Below the pieces are notes generated by a model. The model saw nothing but the letters and a program-made list of their open reading frames with translations, was not told the origin of the DNA and ran no database searches. Shown here one piece after another: positions 1-7,607 of a stretch of DNA of 64,000 nucleotides. The stretch's first letter is position 1; the number at the start of each line of letters is the position of its first letter. This DNA is from CAWKCE01 sp032127035 (GTDB lineage: Bacteria > Actinomycetota > Actinomycetes > JAHEKZ01): positions 56,201 to 120,200 of the forward strand of contig CAWKCE010000007.1 of the NCBI GenBank assembly GCA_963848085.1, written 5' to 3'. A program made the position numbers and the translations under genes.

Positions 1-428
1 CGGAGAGCCCGCCGTCCGAGCAGGTAGACCTCGCAGCCCAGGCAGAACCCGAAGGCCGCGTTGAGGAAGGCGGCGGCGAGCGCCAGGCCAACCGCGGCCA
101 GCGCGACGACCGGAACGCCGGCCAGCAACGCGGCGGTGCCGACCGCAGTGAAGCCGAAACCGACGAGCTGGGCGAACCGCGGGGGCGCCTCGGCCTCGAG
201 GTGGGTCGGCGGCGCGAGCCGGGGCCGTACGAGTCGCCGGAACAGCACTCCGTACGGCGCGCGCTGCAGCCCGCCGAAGGCGCCGGCGGCGAACACCGCC
301 GTCTGGGCGGCCAGGAGCGCCAGGCTGAGGCCGGAGCCTGCGGTCAGCAGGACGAAGGCGAGGACGAGCGTGGTGAGTCCGGCGGCGAACCGCGGACCAC
401 GAGGGTCGATGGTCGTGGGAGAGGTCAT
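1..428 (-). CDS. DUF4395 family membrane protein (3' end outside window)
   Basis: The reading frame starts at an ATG at 426-428, preceded on the minus strand by AAGGAG at good spacing, and runs off the left edge after about 142 codons. The product is hydrophobic, with membrane segments near residues 12-35 and 85-125. Its C-terminal part reads FLNAAFGFCLGCEVYLLGRR, the signature I associate with DUF4395 proteins, including the Cys pair CLGC. DUF4395 genes commonly sit beside a thioredoxin or sulfurtransferase gene in actinobacteria, and the gene upstream here is a thioredoxin. A role in membrane thiol chemistry is therefore an inference. The last residues are missing because of the window edge. 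Confidence 0.8.
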   Translation of the reverse strand, partial: MTSPTTIDPRGPRFAAGLTTLVLAFVLLTAGSGLSLALLAAQTAVFAAGAFGGLQRAPYGVLFRRLVRPRLAPPTHLEAEAPPRFAQLVGFGFTAVGTAALLAGVPVVALAAVGLALAAAFLNAAFGFCLGCEVYLLGRRAL

Positions 429-476
429 GCGGGGAGCTCCTTGGTGGGTGAGCACCATCCGGCGCCATTTCCCGTG

Positions 477-524
477 ACCTGCTAGGCGCTGCGCGCGCCG
501 GGGCGCGCGCGCTGCCTAGCAGGT
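477..524. repeat. CTAG-bounded palindrome, copy 1
   Basis: The arms ACCTGCTAGGC (477-487) and GCCTAGCAGGT (514-524) are perfect complements. The inner segment is GC-alternating and continues the stem almost without a break, giving a hairpin of about 22 bp. It lies between two minus-strand genes, so it could act as an intercistronic terminator. However, nearly the same design recurs at 2825-2872, which points to a dispersed palindromic element. Confidence 0.75.
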
Positions 525-715
525 GGGAGCGCGGACGGCGCCACGGACGTGGACTACGGGCGCGGCGTCAGCGCGTGCAACACAGGGCGGTGGACACGCG
601 GCACAGGTCGACTGCGCGCCGCTTCGTCAACACCTGCCCGGTCATGCCCCGTAGCGTAGGTCGGTCTTCGCGCAGTGTCACCGCGAGTCCGTCAGGTGAG
701 ATGCGCGTGCGCACC

Positions 716-1138
716 TCAGACGACCTGTCCGATGGCGGCGATGACGTCGGCCTTGGCCGGCACACCGGCCGCGCGACGCACGACTCGGCCGTCTGCGTCG
801 AGGACGAAGACAGTGGGCGTCCGCATCACGTCGAGCCTTCGCACCAGGTCGAGCTGGGACTCGGCGTCGACATCGACGTGCACGACGCCGTCGACCATTC
901 CGGCGACCTCGCCGAGCAGCTGACGCGTCGCACGGCACGGCTGGCAGAACGCGGATGAGAACTGAACCAGGGTCGCGCTGGCACCCAGTGGCACGCCAAG
1001 GTCGTCCGAGGTGATGTGCTGCCCGTCGGCTGCAACCGTGACCGGTCGGACCCGACCGTCAGTGCGGCGGCGGTACAGCCCGAAGGCAGTCGCCGCGAGC
1101 AGCACCGCGCCGAGCACGACCGCACCGACAGGCTCCAT
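716..1138 (-). CDS. Membrane-anchored thioredoxin-family protein
   Basis: The product has 140 residues. One N-terminal membrane helix (about residues 4-20, followed by RRR) is followed by a thioredoxin fold carrying the redox motif CQPC within FCQPCR. The cis-Pro region is seen as MRTPTVFVLD. The helix orientation suggests an anchored domain acting as a thiol-disulfide reductase or oxidase at the outer face, but polarity cannot be settled. The start is ATG at 1136-1138, after a GGGGGA ribosome site; an open frame extends further upstream but would antisense the sigma-factor gene. It lies about 290 bases upstream of the DUF4395 gene on the same strand, a common actinobacterial pairing. Confidence 0.85.
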   Translation of the reverse strand: MEPVGAVVLGAVLLAATAFGLYRRRTDGRVRPVTVAADGQHITSDDLGVPLGASATLVQFSSAFCQPCRATRQLLGEVAGMVDGVVHVDVDAESQLDLVRRLDVMRTPTVFVLDADGRVVRRAAGVPAKADVIAAIGQVV

Positions 1139-1241
1139 GAGTCCCCCAGCGCATCCGGCCCGGCGGTGATTCCCGGACGACGCAGCAGATCCGCCCACCC
1201 GACGCATCAGACTGGGTAGGACGAGTAGATGAGGGGGAGCC

Positions 1242-1763
1242 GTGGGCTCCGGGGATCCGGTCAGCTTCGAGGAGTACGTGGCCGCGCGCGGCACCAGCCT
1301 GCTGCGGTTCGCCTTCCTGCTGTCCCGTGACTCCCACGCCGCCGAGGACCTCGTCCAGTCGGCGCTGGCGGACACCTACCGGCACTGGCGAAAGGTGAAG
1401 CGAGCCGACCACCCGGACGCCTACGTGCGACGCATCGTGCTCAACACCTACCTCGGGTGGCGGCGTCGCAGGTGGACCGGCGAGACGCCGGTGGCCGCCC
1501 CGGAGTCGGCCGGCTGCGCACCCGACCACGCCGACGACGTCACCTCGCGTGACGCCATGCGTCAGCTGCTCGACGGGCTGCCGCCTCGGTCACGCGCCGT
1601 CCTGGTGCTGCGCTACTACGAGGACCTCGACGACAACGCCATCGCGGACCTGATGGGCATCGCCCCGTCGACGGTCCGATCCACCGCCGCCCGCGCCCTG
1701 GCGTCACTCCGCCCTGCGGGCGTGACGCCGGCCGCCGACCCCGTCGGGAAGGACCAGCCATGA
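1242..1763 (+). CDS. SigE-family ECF RNA polymerase sigma factor
   Basis: The product has 173 residues, typical of the actinobacterial SigE family of extracytoplasmic-function sigma factors. Region 2 is seen as DLVQSALADTYRHW. Region 4 is seen as RAVLVLRYYEDLDDNAIADL followed by MGIAPSTVRS, its helix-turn-helix. The GTG start at 1242 follows a strong GAGGGGGAG site. The stop overlaps the ATG of the next gene (ATGA), so the two are translationally coupled, and the membrane protein downstream is the obvious candidate for controlling this factor. No target promoter could be identified. The numbering suffix of the factor cannot be assigned from sequence. Confidence 0.93.
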   Translation: MGSGDPVSFEEYVAARGTSLLRFAFLLSRDSHAAEDLVQSALADTYRHWRKVKRADHPDAYVRRIVLNTYLGWRRRRWTGETPVAAPESAGCAPDHADDVTSRDAMRQLLDGLPPRSRAVLVLRYYEDLDDNAIADLMGIAPSTVRSTAARALASLRPAGVTPAADPVGKDQP

Positions 1764-2809
1764 CCGACTCCACCGAGCAGCTCCTGCGAGACGCCCTCGA
1801 GGCCGACGCGAGGCGGGCGCCGCTACCGACCGACCTGGTTTCCGAGGCCGTGACCCGGGCGCGCCAGCAGCGCCACCGCCGGCTGGCCGTCGTGGGCTCG
1901 AGTCTGGCCGTTCTGGCACTCGTCGGAACCGCCGCACTGTTCGCCGCCCGCCCCTACGGTGCGGTTCCCCTCCCCGGACGCCTGCCCGGAGACGTCGCCG
2001 CGCCGACCGTCGGCGAGCGGCCGCAGGGGCCGGCCTTGCAGTTCCGCGGGGTGTTCGTGCCCGTGCCGGCGGAGATGCTGGACCCGCAGGCCAGACGGTG
2101 CGGCACCGCTGTGAAGGACGCCGCCTACGTCTCCGGCGACGGGGAGATCGTCGAGGCGTGCGCGGCGCTCGCGCCGCACCCGGAGCGGCTGACCGAGGTG
2201 GTCCTGGAGCCGACGGGTGTGGCTTCCGTCGCCGAGAACCCGAGCACGTCGGTCCTCGAGGACGGCCGCACCCAGGTGCTGGCGTACGTCCTCGACCGGC
2301 AGCTGCGGCTGCGGGTCACCTCCCCGGATGCCGAACGCGCAGCCAAGCTCGCTGCGGGCATGCGCTTGGTCGAGTCGCCCGACGGCTGCTCGGTCGCCGA
2401 GCCGACGAGAGGCGTGCCAGCCCTGGACGGTGCTCCGATGATCGACGACTCCCTTGTCCCGCCCGGCTCCAGCGTCACGACGGTCTGCGGCTACCGCAAC
2501 GGCTGGCTCACCGAGTCAGCAGTACCAGGCGACCAGCAGGGACGGGCGATCGCCGAGCACCTCGAGCAGACCCCACCTGCTGGTTCCATTCCGCCAGTCT
2601 GCGATGCGGGTGATGGCAGCGCGTCAGGACCGGACTTCTGGCTAGTGACCATGGCGGCGAGCGGTGAGCCCGCGCCGCGCGTCTGGGTCTACGGGGGGGC
2701 CTGCAGCCAGGTCATCAACGGCCACGGGACCGTGCATGGCCTGACTGACGCCCTCTCCAGCGACCTGTGGGCGGTGGCTTCCGGCCCCTTTTGGACGTCC
2801 GGGGGCTGA
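1760..2809 (+). CDS. Single-pass membrane protein coupled to the sigma factor (putative anti-sigma)
   Basis: The product has 349 residues. A cytoplasmic N-terminus of about 35 residues is rich in Arg near its end, a single membrane helix spans about 37-57 (LAVVGSSLAVLALVGTAALF), and a large extracytoplasmic domain follows. That domain contains several Cys residues. No zinc-binding anti-sigma motif (HxxxCxxC) is visible in the short N-terminus, so direct sigma binding is unproven. The inference rests on the 4-base overlap with the sigma gene and the single-pass topology that is usual for such partners. I do not recognise the external domain. Confidence 0.8.
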   Translation: MTDSTEQLLRDALEADARRAPLPTDLVSEAVTRARQQRHRRLAVVGSSLAVLALVGTAALFAARPYGAVPLPGRLPGDVAAPTVGERPQGPALQFRGVFVPVPAEMLDPQARRCGTAVKDAAYVSGDGEIVEACAALAPHPERLTEVVLEPTGVASVAENPSTSVLEDGRTQVLAYVLDRQLRLRVTSPDAERAAKLAAGMRLVESPDGCSVAEPTRGVPALDGAPMIDDSLVPPGSSVTTVCGYRNGWLTESAVPGDQQGRAIAEHLEQTPPAGSIPPVCDAGDGSASGPDFWLVTMAASGEPAPRVWVYGGACSQVINGHGTVHGLTDALSSDLWAVASGPFWTSGG

Positions 2810-2824
2810 CCCGACCGCCAGACG

Positions 2825-2872
2825 ACTTGCTAGGCAAGACGCGCGCGCAAGCGCGCGCTCCGCCTAGCAAGT
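2825..2872. repeat. CTAG-bounded palindrome, copy 2
   Basis: The arms ACTTGCTAGGC (2825-2835) and GCCTAGCAAGT (2862-2872) pair perfectly and enclose two GCGCGCGC blocks (2841-2848 and 2851-2858) around a two-base loop. It lies between convergent genes, so it may also terminate transcription from both sides. It shares the GCTAGGC...GCCTAGC frame and the GCGC core with the element at 477-524. Confidence 0.75.
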
Positions 2873-2888
2873 GAAGTCGAGGGGTGGG

Positions 2889-3944
2889 TCAGGCGACAGC
2901 GATGCGGACCACGAGGTAGGCCAGGGGGGCGGCCAGCGCGAACGGCCAGACGGCGGAGGCCGGCCAAGTACGGAGAGCAGGCCCCGCCTCGGGCACCACC
3001 TGCCACGGGTCCCGTCGCGCGAGGACGTCGGCGATCAGCACCGGCAGCGACACCGTCACCCCGATGGCAGCGCCCACAGGAACCGTCACACCGGCGACCA
3101 GCCCGCCGAGCACCAGCCCGCTGATGAACCCCAGCGCCGGCACCATCACGGCGGCCACCGGTAACGCCGACACCAAGCGGGCCAGCGACGCCGCCGCCAC
3201 CGACAGCGCCGCGACGGTGACGAAGACGTCGCCGTCCGGAAGCCGAACGAGCACGGGCCAGGCGGCCATCGCCGCGACCAGTGCGCCCAGCGACGTCGTC
3301 GCAGCCAGGCTCACCGTCAAGCCGCCCCGACCGTCACGCCGCGCGAGCTGCTGCACCGCGCCCAGCAGGAACGAGGCACCGACGACCGCGGCGACCGGAG
3401 CCATTGATGGCGGTTCGTCGTCCAGCCACACCGCGACGTCAGCCGCAACGGCCACCACCGCACCGACGACCATTCCCCCCACCGGGTCTGCGGCGCCGAA
3501 GCCGCGGTGCCAGCCGGCAACCAGTGGCAGCTGCATCACCACCACGACCGCCAGGACCGCCGCCGCGCCCGACTGCCCGGCCAGCACCAGCACCAGGCCG
3601 GCCGCCACAGCCAGCACGACGCCCGGCCAGCGCGGGGCCGGGTCGGGCGGAGCATGCGAGCCGCCGGCGAACGGCGGCAGCACCTCGACCACGGCGCCGT
3701 CCGACAGCCCGAGGGATGCAGGGTCCCGTCTGCCGACCGGCTCCTCGTTCACCACCAGCGAGCACACCGACAGGCTGCGGCCAAACGCCGTGTCATGCGC
3801 ATCTCTCACGAGACGCAGCGCCTCGTCGAGCGTCCGTGCCGCCACCTGCTCGGTCTCGACGCCGGCCGCCGCGCGCATGCCGGCCCAGTAGCGGACGGTC
3901 ACGACCGGCTCGCCGCTGGTGCCCGATGGCGTCGGGTGGCTCAC
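2889..3944 (-). CDS. MoaD/ThiS-domain protein fused to a multi-pass membrane domain
   Basis: The product has 351 residues from the GTG at 3944, which overlaps the stop of the upstream hydrolase gene by 4 bases. Residues about 13-95 form a beta-grasp MoaD-like domain ending in LPPFAGG (residues 89-95), the Gly-Gly tail that free MoaD uses for adenylation and thiocarboxylation. Here the tail is followed by SHAPP and then about 245 hydrophobic residues with roughly eight membrane helices. Either the tail is inactive or the domain is released by cleavage. No molybdopterin, thiamine or tRNA-thiolation partner is nearby. Related actinobacterial proteins of this layout probably exist, but I know no function for them. 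Confidence 0.8.
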   Translation of the reverse strand: MSHPTPSGTSGEPVVTVRYWAGMRAAAGVETEQVAARTLDEALRLVRDAHDTAFGRSLSVCSLVVNEEPVGRRDPASLGLSDGAVVEVLPPFAGGSHAPPDPAPRWPGVVLAVAAGLVLVLAGQSGAAAVLAVVVVMQLPLVAGWHRGFGAADPVGGMVVGAVVAVAADVAVWLDDEPPSMAPVAAVVGASFLLGAVQQLARRDGRGGLTVSLAATTSLGALVAAMAAWPVLVRLPDGDVFVTVAALSVAAASLARLVSALPVAAVMVPALGFISGLVLGGLVAGVTVPVGAAIGVTVSLPVLIADVLARRDPWQVVPEAGPALRTWPASAVWPFALAAPLAYLVVRIAVA

Positions 3945-4726
3945 TCTTTCTCCTTCACGTTCTCCAGCGCCCAAGCGGCGATACGTCCCACGAGCTCCGC
4001 CGACGCGGCGTTCTCCGCATGGCCGAACCCGGGCTCGACCCACAGGGTGGCAGACCCGGCACGCGCCAGGTCCTCCGCGTGGTCGAGCGGGAAGTACGCA
4101 TCACTGTCGCCGTGCACCACGAGCAGCGGCACCGCGATCTGTGCGGCCGCCTCACGGGGCGACAGCGGCAGCGGGTCCCAGCCGGCTGGGTCGACTCGGG
4201 TCTTCCGCAGCGTGCGCGCCATCCACCGACCCACCGGGTGCTCCACGACGAAGTGGGCTCGGCGCATCGACGGCGTCCCCCGGTAGTACCAGCGTCCCGG
4301 AGCGCTCACCGACACCACACCGCCGACCCCGCCGACCATGGCGGCGTGCCGGAGGACGGCGGCACCGCCCATCGAGAACCCGACAGTGAGGTGCCGCCGG
4401 TAGCCCAGCAGACGAAGCCACCCCAAGGCGGCCTCGGCGTCGAGAACCTCCCGGTCACCCATCGTCGTGAGACCAGCCGAGCCGCCATGGCCGCGGAAGT
4501 CCAGCCCGACCACGCCAATCCCAGCCGACGCGAGCCATCCGACGACACGTCGGTAGCCCGCGTCAGTGAGCGACCCGGTGAACCCGTGCGCGACGACCGC
4601 CCCCAGGTCCCGCTCGCTCCCCGCCGACGGCGCATGAGCCACGGCCAGCCGGGTCGCGTCGTCGGTGACCAGCGTGCGGCGTTCGGCCCACGGCGCTGGC
4701 AGCTCCTGGGAGCGGGACGGGGACAC
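3941..4726 (-). CDS. Alpha/beta-fold hydrolase
   Basis: The product has 261 residues with the complete catalytic set of the family: oxyanion-region HGFTGS, nucleophile elbow GFSMGG, acid in VVHGDSDAYFP and base in PGFGHAE. The FRGHGGS stretch is typical of small cytoplasmic esterase or lipase-like hydrolases. No signal peptide is visible. The substrate is unknown. It is transcribed with the MoaD-membrane fusion (4-base overlap) and diverges from the iron permease gene, so the two directions share the short region holding the IdeR box. Whether iron also affects this gene is open. Confidence 0.9.
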   Translation of the reverse strand: MSPSRSQELPAPWAERRTLVTDDATRLAVAHAPSAGSERDLGAVVAHGFTGSLTDAGYRRVVGWLASAGIGVVGLDFRGHGGSAGLTTMGDREVLDAEAALGWLRLLGYRRHLTVGFSMGGAAVLRHAAMVGGVGGVVSVSAPGRWYYRGTPSMRRAHFVVEHPVGRWMARTLRKTRVDPAGWDPLPLSPREAAAQIAVPLLVVHGDSDAYFPLDHAEDLARAGSATLWVEPGFGHAENAASAELVGRIAAWALENVKEKE

Positions 4727-4765
4727 CGGACCAGTCTCCCGGGAACGCTCGTCCCTGGCAGCGGC

Positions 4766-4803
4766 TTGACGTACCCACCCCAGGCAAGGTTAGGCTTGCC
4801 TAA
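4766..4803 (+). promoter_or_regulatory. Promoter with IdeR/DtxR-type iron box for efeU
   Basis: TTGACG (4766-4771) is a good -35 element, and TAGGCT (4791-4796) fits a -10 at 19 bases. The -10 lies inside a 19-base palindrome (4785-4803) with centre AGGTTAGGCTTGCCTAA. This agrees at 15 of 19 positions with the IdeR/DtxR consensus TTAGGTTAGGCTAACCTAA as I remember it. Iron-loaded repressor bound here would block RNA polymerase, giving expression under iron limitation. The site lies 40 bases before the efeU ATG. Confidence 0.8.
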
Positions 4804-4842
4804 CTCGCTTCCCTGCGCTACCGATTGACCCAGGAGCACCGG

Positions 4843-5688
4843 ATGTTCGCCAACTACCTCATCGGTCTGCGTGAGGGCCTCGAAGCCGCGCTCATCGTGA
4901 GCATCCTCATCGCCTACCTGGTGCGCACCGAGCGCCGCGACCTCCTCCGCTTCGTGTGGGCGGGGGTCGGCACCGCGGTCGGCCTGTCCCTGCTGGCCGG
5001 AGCCGCGCTGACGTTCGGCACCCGCTCGTTCGACGACAAGGCCGCCGAGGCGTTCGCCGGCGTGATGTCGCTGATCGCGGTCGCGCTGGTCACCTGGATG
5101 GTCTTCTGGATGGCGGCCCGAGCCCGCTCGATGAAGACCGAGCTGCACGCCCAGATGGACCGCGCCATCGGCATCGGCGGCTGGGCGCTGGCCATCGTCG
5201 CCTTCGTGGCCGTCGCCCGCGAGGGGCTGGAGACCGCGCTGTTCCTCTGGTCGACCATCGAGTCCACCGGCGGCGGCGCCGGATCCTTGCTCGGCGCAGC
5301 CCTCGGGCTGGCAACGGCGGTCGTCCTGGGCTGGGCTATCTACCGCGGTGCCCTGCGCATCAACCTCGGCACGTTCTTCACCTGGACCGGAGCGGCGCTC
5401 GTCGTGGTCGCTGCCGGGGTTCTGGCCTACGGCGTGCACGAGCTGCAGGAGGCCGGGTTCTTGTTCGGCGAAGAAGCCATCGCGTTCGACTTCACCGCGC
5501 AGATCCCGCCGGACAGCTGGTACGCCACCCTCGTCCGGGGCGTGCTCAACCTGCGGCCGGAGATGTCGGTCCTCGCCGTCACCGCCTGGTTCGCCTACCT
5601 GGTGCCGGTCATGACGCTGTTCCTGGTGCGGGCACGCGGCGGTCGCCCGACCGCCAAGCCGGTCGCCGAGCCGGCATCCGTCGACTGA
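4843..5688 (+). CDS. efeU: FTR1-family iron permease EfeU
   Basis: The product has 281 residues and about seven membrane helices. It contains the two REGLE iron-binding motifs of the FTR1/EfeU family: LREGLEAAL near the N-terminus and AREGLETAL near residue 130. It moves iron across the cytoplasmic membrane. The ATG at 4843 is preceded by AGGAG at 4832-4836; a TTG at 4825 is possible but lacks such a site. In complete systems efeU is followed by efeO and efeB (cupredoxin/imelysin and heme peroxidase). Here the next gene is the unrelated regulator glnR, so the partners are elsewhere or absent. An IdeR box covers the promoter. Confidence 0.92.
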   Translation: MFANYLIGLREGLEAALIVSILIAYLVRTERRDLLRFVWAGVGTAVGLSLLAGAALTFGTRSFDDKAAEAFAGVMSLIAVALVTWMVFWMAARARSMKTELHAQMDRAIGIGGWALAIVAFVAVAREGLETALFLWSTIESTGGGAGSLLGAALGLATAVVLGWAIYRGALRINLGTFFTWTGAALVVVAAGVLAYGVHELQEAGFLFGEEAIAFDFTAQIPPDSWYATLVRGVLNLRPEMSVLAVTAWFAYLVPVMTLFLVRARGGRPTAKPVAEPASVD

Positions 5689-5742
5689 TCCCGGCCGCCC
5701 GCCCCCCGGTATCCTCACCTCGGAACCGACGGAGGGAGCAGC

Positions 5743-6486
5743 ATGTCGCGCTTGCTGCTGTTGACCCACGCCGTGCAGCCGTCCACCGAGGTGCTGCCCG
5801 CCCTGGGGCTGCTCGCCCACTCGGTCCGCATCGCCCCGGCCGAGGCCGCCGCCCTCCTCGACGCATCGCCGTGCGACGCGCTTCTGGTGGACGCCCGCCG
5901 TGACCTTCCGCACGCCAAGTCGCTGTGCCGGCTGATCCGGACCACCGGCGCTGCGGTACCGGTCCTCCTGGTCGTGACCGAGGGAGGCCTGGCCGCGGTC
6001 TCCGCCGAGTGGGGCGTCGACGATGTCCTGCTGGACACCGCCGGGCCCGCCGAGGTCGAGGCGCGCCTGCGCCTGGCCATCGGACGGCTCACTGCTGCGG
6101 CCGAACACGACGACGATGTCCCTCCTGTCATCCGCAACGGCGAGCTCGTCATCGACGAGGCGACCTACAGCGCGCGGCTGCGCACGCGGTCCCTGGACCT
6201 CACGTTCAAGGAGTTCGAGCTGCTGAAGTACCTCGCGCAGCACCCGGGCCGGGTGTTCACGCGCGCCCAGCTGCTGCAGGAGGTCTGGGGCTACGACTAC
6301 TTCGGCGGCACGAGGACCGTCGACGTCCACGTGCGCCGGCTGCGCGCCAAGCTCGGCAGCGAGCACGAGCAGCTCATCGGCACGGTGCGCAACGTGGGGT
6401 ACCGCTTCGTGTTGCCCCCGCGGCCGTCCGAGACGGACGCGTCCGCACCGAGCTCTACCCGCCCGGCCGAGCCGGGACGGCGCTGA
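5743..6486 (+). CDS. glnR: Nitrogen response regulator GlnR
   Basis: The product has 247 residues. It starts MSRLLLLTHAVQPSTEVLPA and contains VVTEGGLAAVSAEWGVDDVL, both close to remembered Streptomyces GlnR. The N-terminal half is a receiver-like domain of the orphan type. The C-terminal half is an OmpR-type winged helix (FKEFELLKYLAQHPGRVFTR followed by EVWGYDYFGGTRTVDVHVRR). GlnR controls nitrogen assimilation genes in actinobacteria. Two expected target classes, amtB and gltBD, lie in this window around 49-57 kb. The ATG follows GGAGGGAG. mshD follows after 7 bases, so co-transcription is likely. Confidence 0.95.
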   Translation: MSRLLLLTHAVQPSTEVLPALGLLAHSVRIAPAEAAALLDASPCDALLVDARRDLPHAKSLCRLIRTTGAAVPVLLVVTEGGLAAVSAEWGVDDVLLDTAGPAEVEARLRLAIGRLTAAAEHDDDVPPVIRNGELVIDEATYSARLRTRSLDLTFKEFELLKYLAQHPGRVFTRAQLLQEVWGYDYFGGTRTVDVHVRRLRAKLGSEHEQLIGTVRNVGYRFVLPPRPSETDASAPSSTRPAEPGRR

Positions 6487-6493
6487 CCCCCAG

Positions 6494-7498
6494 GTGACGG
6501 CACTGGAGCCGGATCTCCGGCTGGAGGTGCGGGGGCGGCTCGACGTCGCCGAGACCGACGCGGTGGCGCGGCTCGTCGAGCGGGCCACGCAGGCCGACGA
6601 CGCCCGCCCGCTGTCCGAGCACGTCAGCCTCCACCTCCGCTACGGCGGGGATGCGCCGGTCCGCAACCTCCTGCTCTTCGGCGCCGACGGCGACAACCGC
6701 CCGTCGCTGGCCGGGTACGCCCACCTCGATGTCACTGACGTCGTTGCCGGGTCGAGCGCCGAGCTCGTGGTCGACCCCTCGTGGCGCGGACACGGCGTGG
6801 GACGCGCCCTGCTGGGGGCGGTGCTCGACGAGACGCCGGACGGGCGACTTCGCCTGTGGGCGCACGCCGAGCACCCGGGGGCCACCCGGCTCGCGGCCGC
6901 GATGGGCTTCACCCGGGCTCGCCAGCTGCTCCAGATGCGACGGTCGCTGTTCGCTCCGCTGCCTGGGGTGGAGCTCCCCGACGGGGTCGAGGTGCGGACG
7001 TTCCGCGTCGGCCAGGACGAAGACTCCTGGCTGGCGCTCAACGCACGCGCCTTCGCCGGCCACCCGGAGCAGGGCACCTGGACGCGCGCGGACCTGGACC
7101 GTCGCCTGGCCGAGCCGTGGTTCGACGCGGCCGGGTTCTTCCTCGCCGAGCGCACCGTCGGGTCGGGAGGGCCGGAGCTCGTCGGATTCCACTGGACGAA
7201 GGTGCACGGCGGCAACCCGGTTGCCCACGAGCACGACGAGCTAGGCCGCCACCGTCACGACGACCACGGCCACGAGCCGATCGGCGAGGTGTACGTCGTC
7301 GGAGTGGACCCGGACTCCCAGGGGCACGGCCTGGGTCGGGCGCTGACGATCGTCGGCCTGCAGCACCTGCGGGCTCGGGGCTTGACCGAGGCGATGCTGT
7401 ACGTGGAGTCGGACAACCTGCCAGCGGTGGGGGTCTACGAGGCTCTCGGCTTCACCCGGTGGAGCACGGACGTCATGTTCCAGCGCGGCGCCGACTGA
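6494..7498 (+). CDS. mshD: Mycothiol synthase MshD
   Basis: The product has 334 residues with two GNAT acetyltransferase domains (about 1-155 and 165-334). MshD acetylates Cys-GlcN-Ins with acetyl-CoA in the last step of mycothiol synthesis. The acetyl-CoA loop of the C-terminal domain is seen as VDPDSQGHGLGRAL, and GEVYVVGVDP is typical of MshD. An unusual His-rich insertion lies just before it (residues about 243-260, HEHDELGRHRHDDHGHEP). The GTG start at 6494 lies 7 bases after glnR. mshC, another mycothiol gene, is at about 24.3 kb. Confidence 0.93.
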   Translation: MTALEPDLRLEVRGRLDVAETDAVARLVERATQADDARPLSEHVSLHLRYGGDAPVRNLLLFGADGDNRPSLAGYAHLDVTDVVAGSSAELVVDPSWRGHGVGRALLGAVLDETPDGRLRLWAHAEHPGATRLAAAMGFTRARQLLQMRRSLFAPLPGVELPDGVEVRTFRVGQDEDSWLALNARAFAGHPEQGTWTRADLDRRLAEPWFDAAGFFLAERTVGSGGPELVGFHWTKVHGGNPVAHEHDELGRHRHDDHGHEPIGEVYVVGVDPDSQGHGLGRALTIVGLQHLRARGLTEAMLYVESDNLPAVGVYEALGFTRWSTDVMFQRGAD

Positions 7499-7607
7499 CC
7501 GCCTCGCGGACCCGACGGTGGTCCAGTCGAGCGGTTTGGGCCCTTTGGCCCTGCACAGGACGCCCCCCGATGGCAGCATTGGCAGACCGGGGCAACGAGG
7601 AGGGTCA

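Noticed and set aside
4306..6588. A 760-codon open frame on the minus strand across the hydrolase, efeU and glnR region
   Set aside because: It is antisense to two clear genes (efeU, glnR), low in hydrophobic structure and rich in Gly/Arg/Asp/Gln. This is typical of shadow frames in high-GC DNA.
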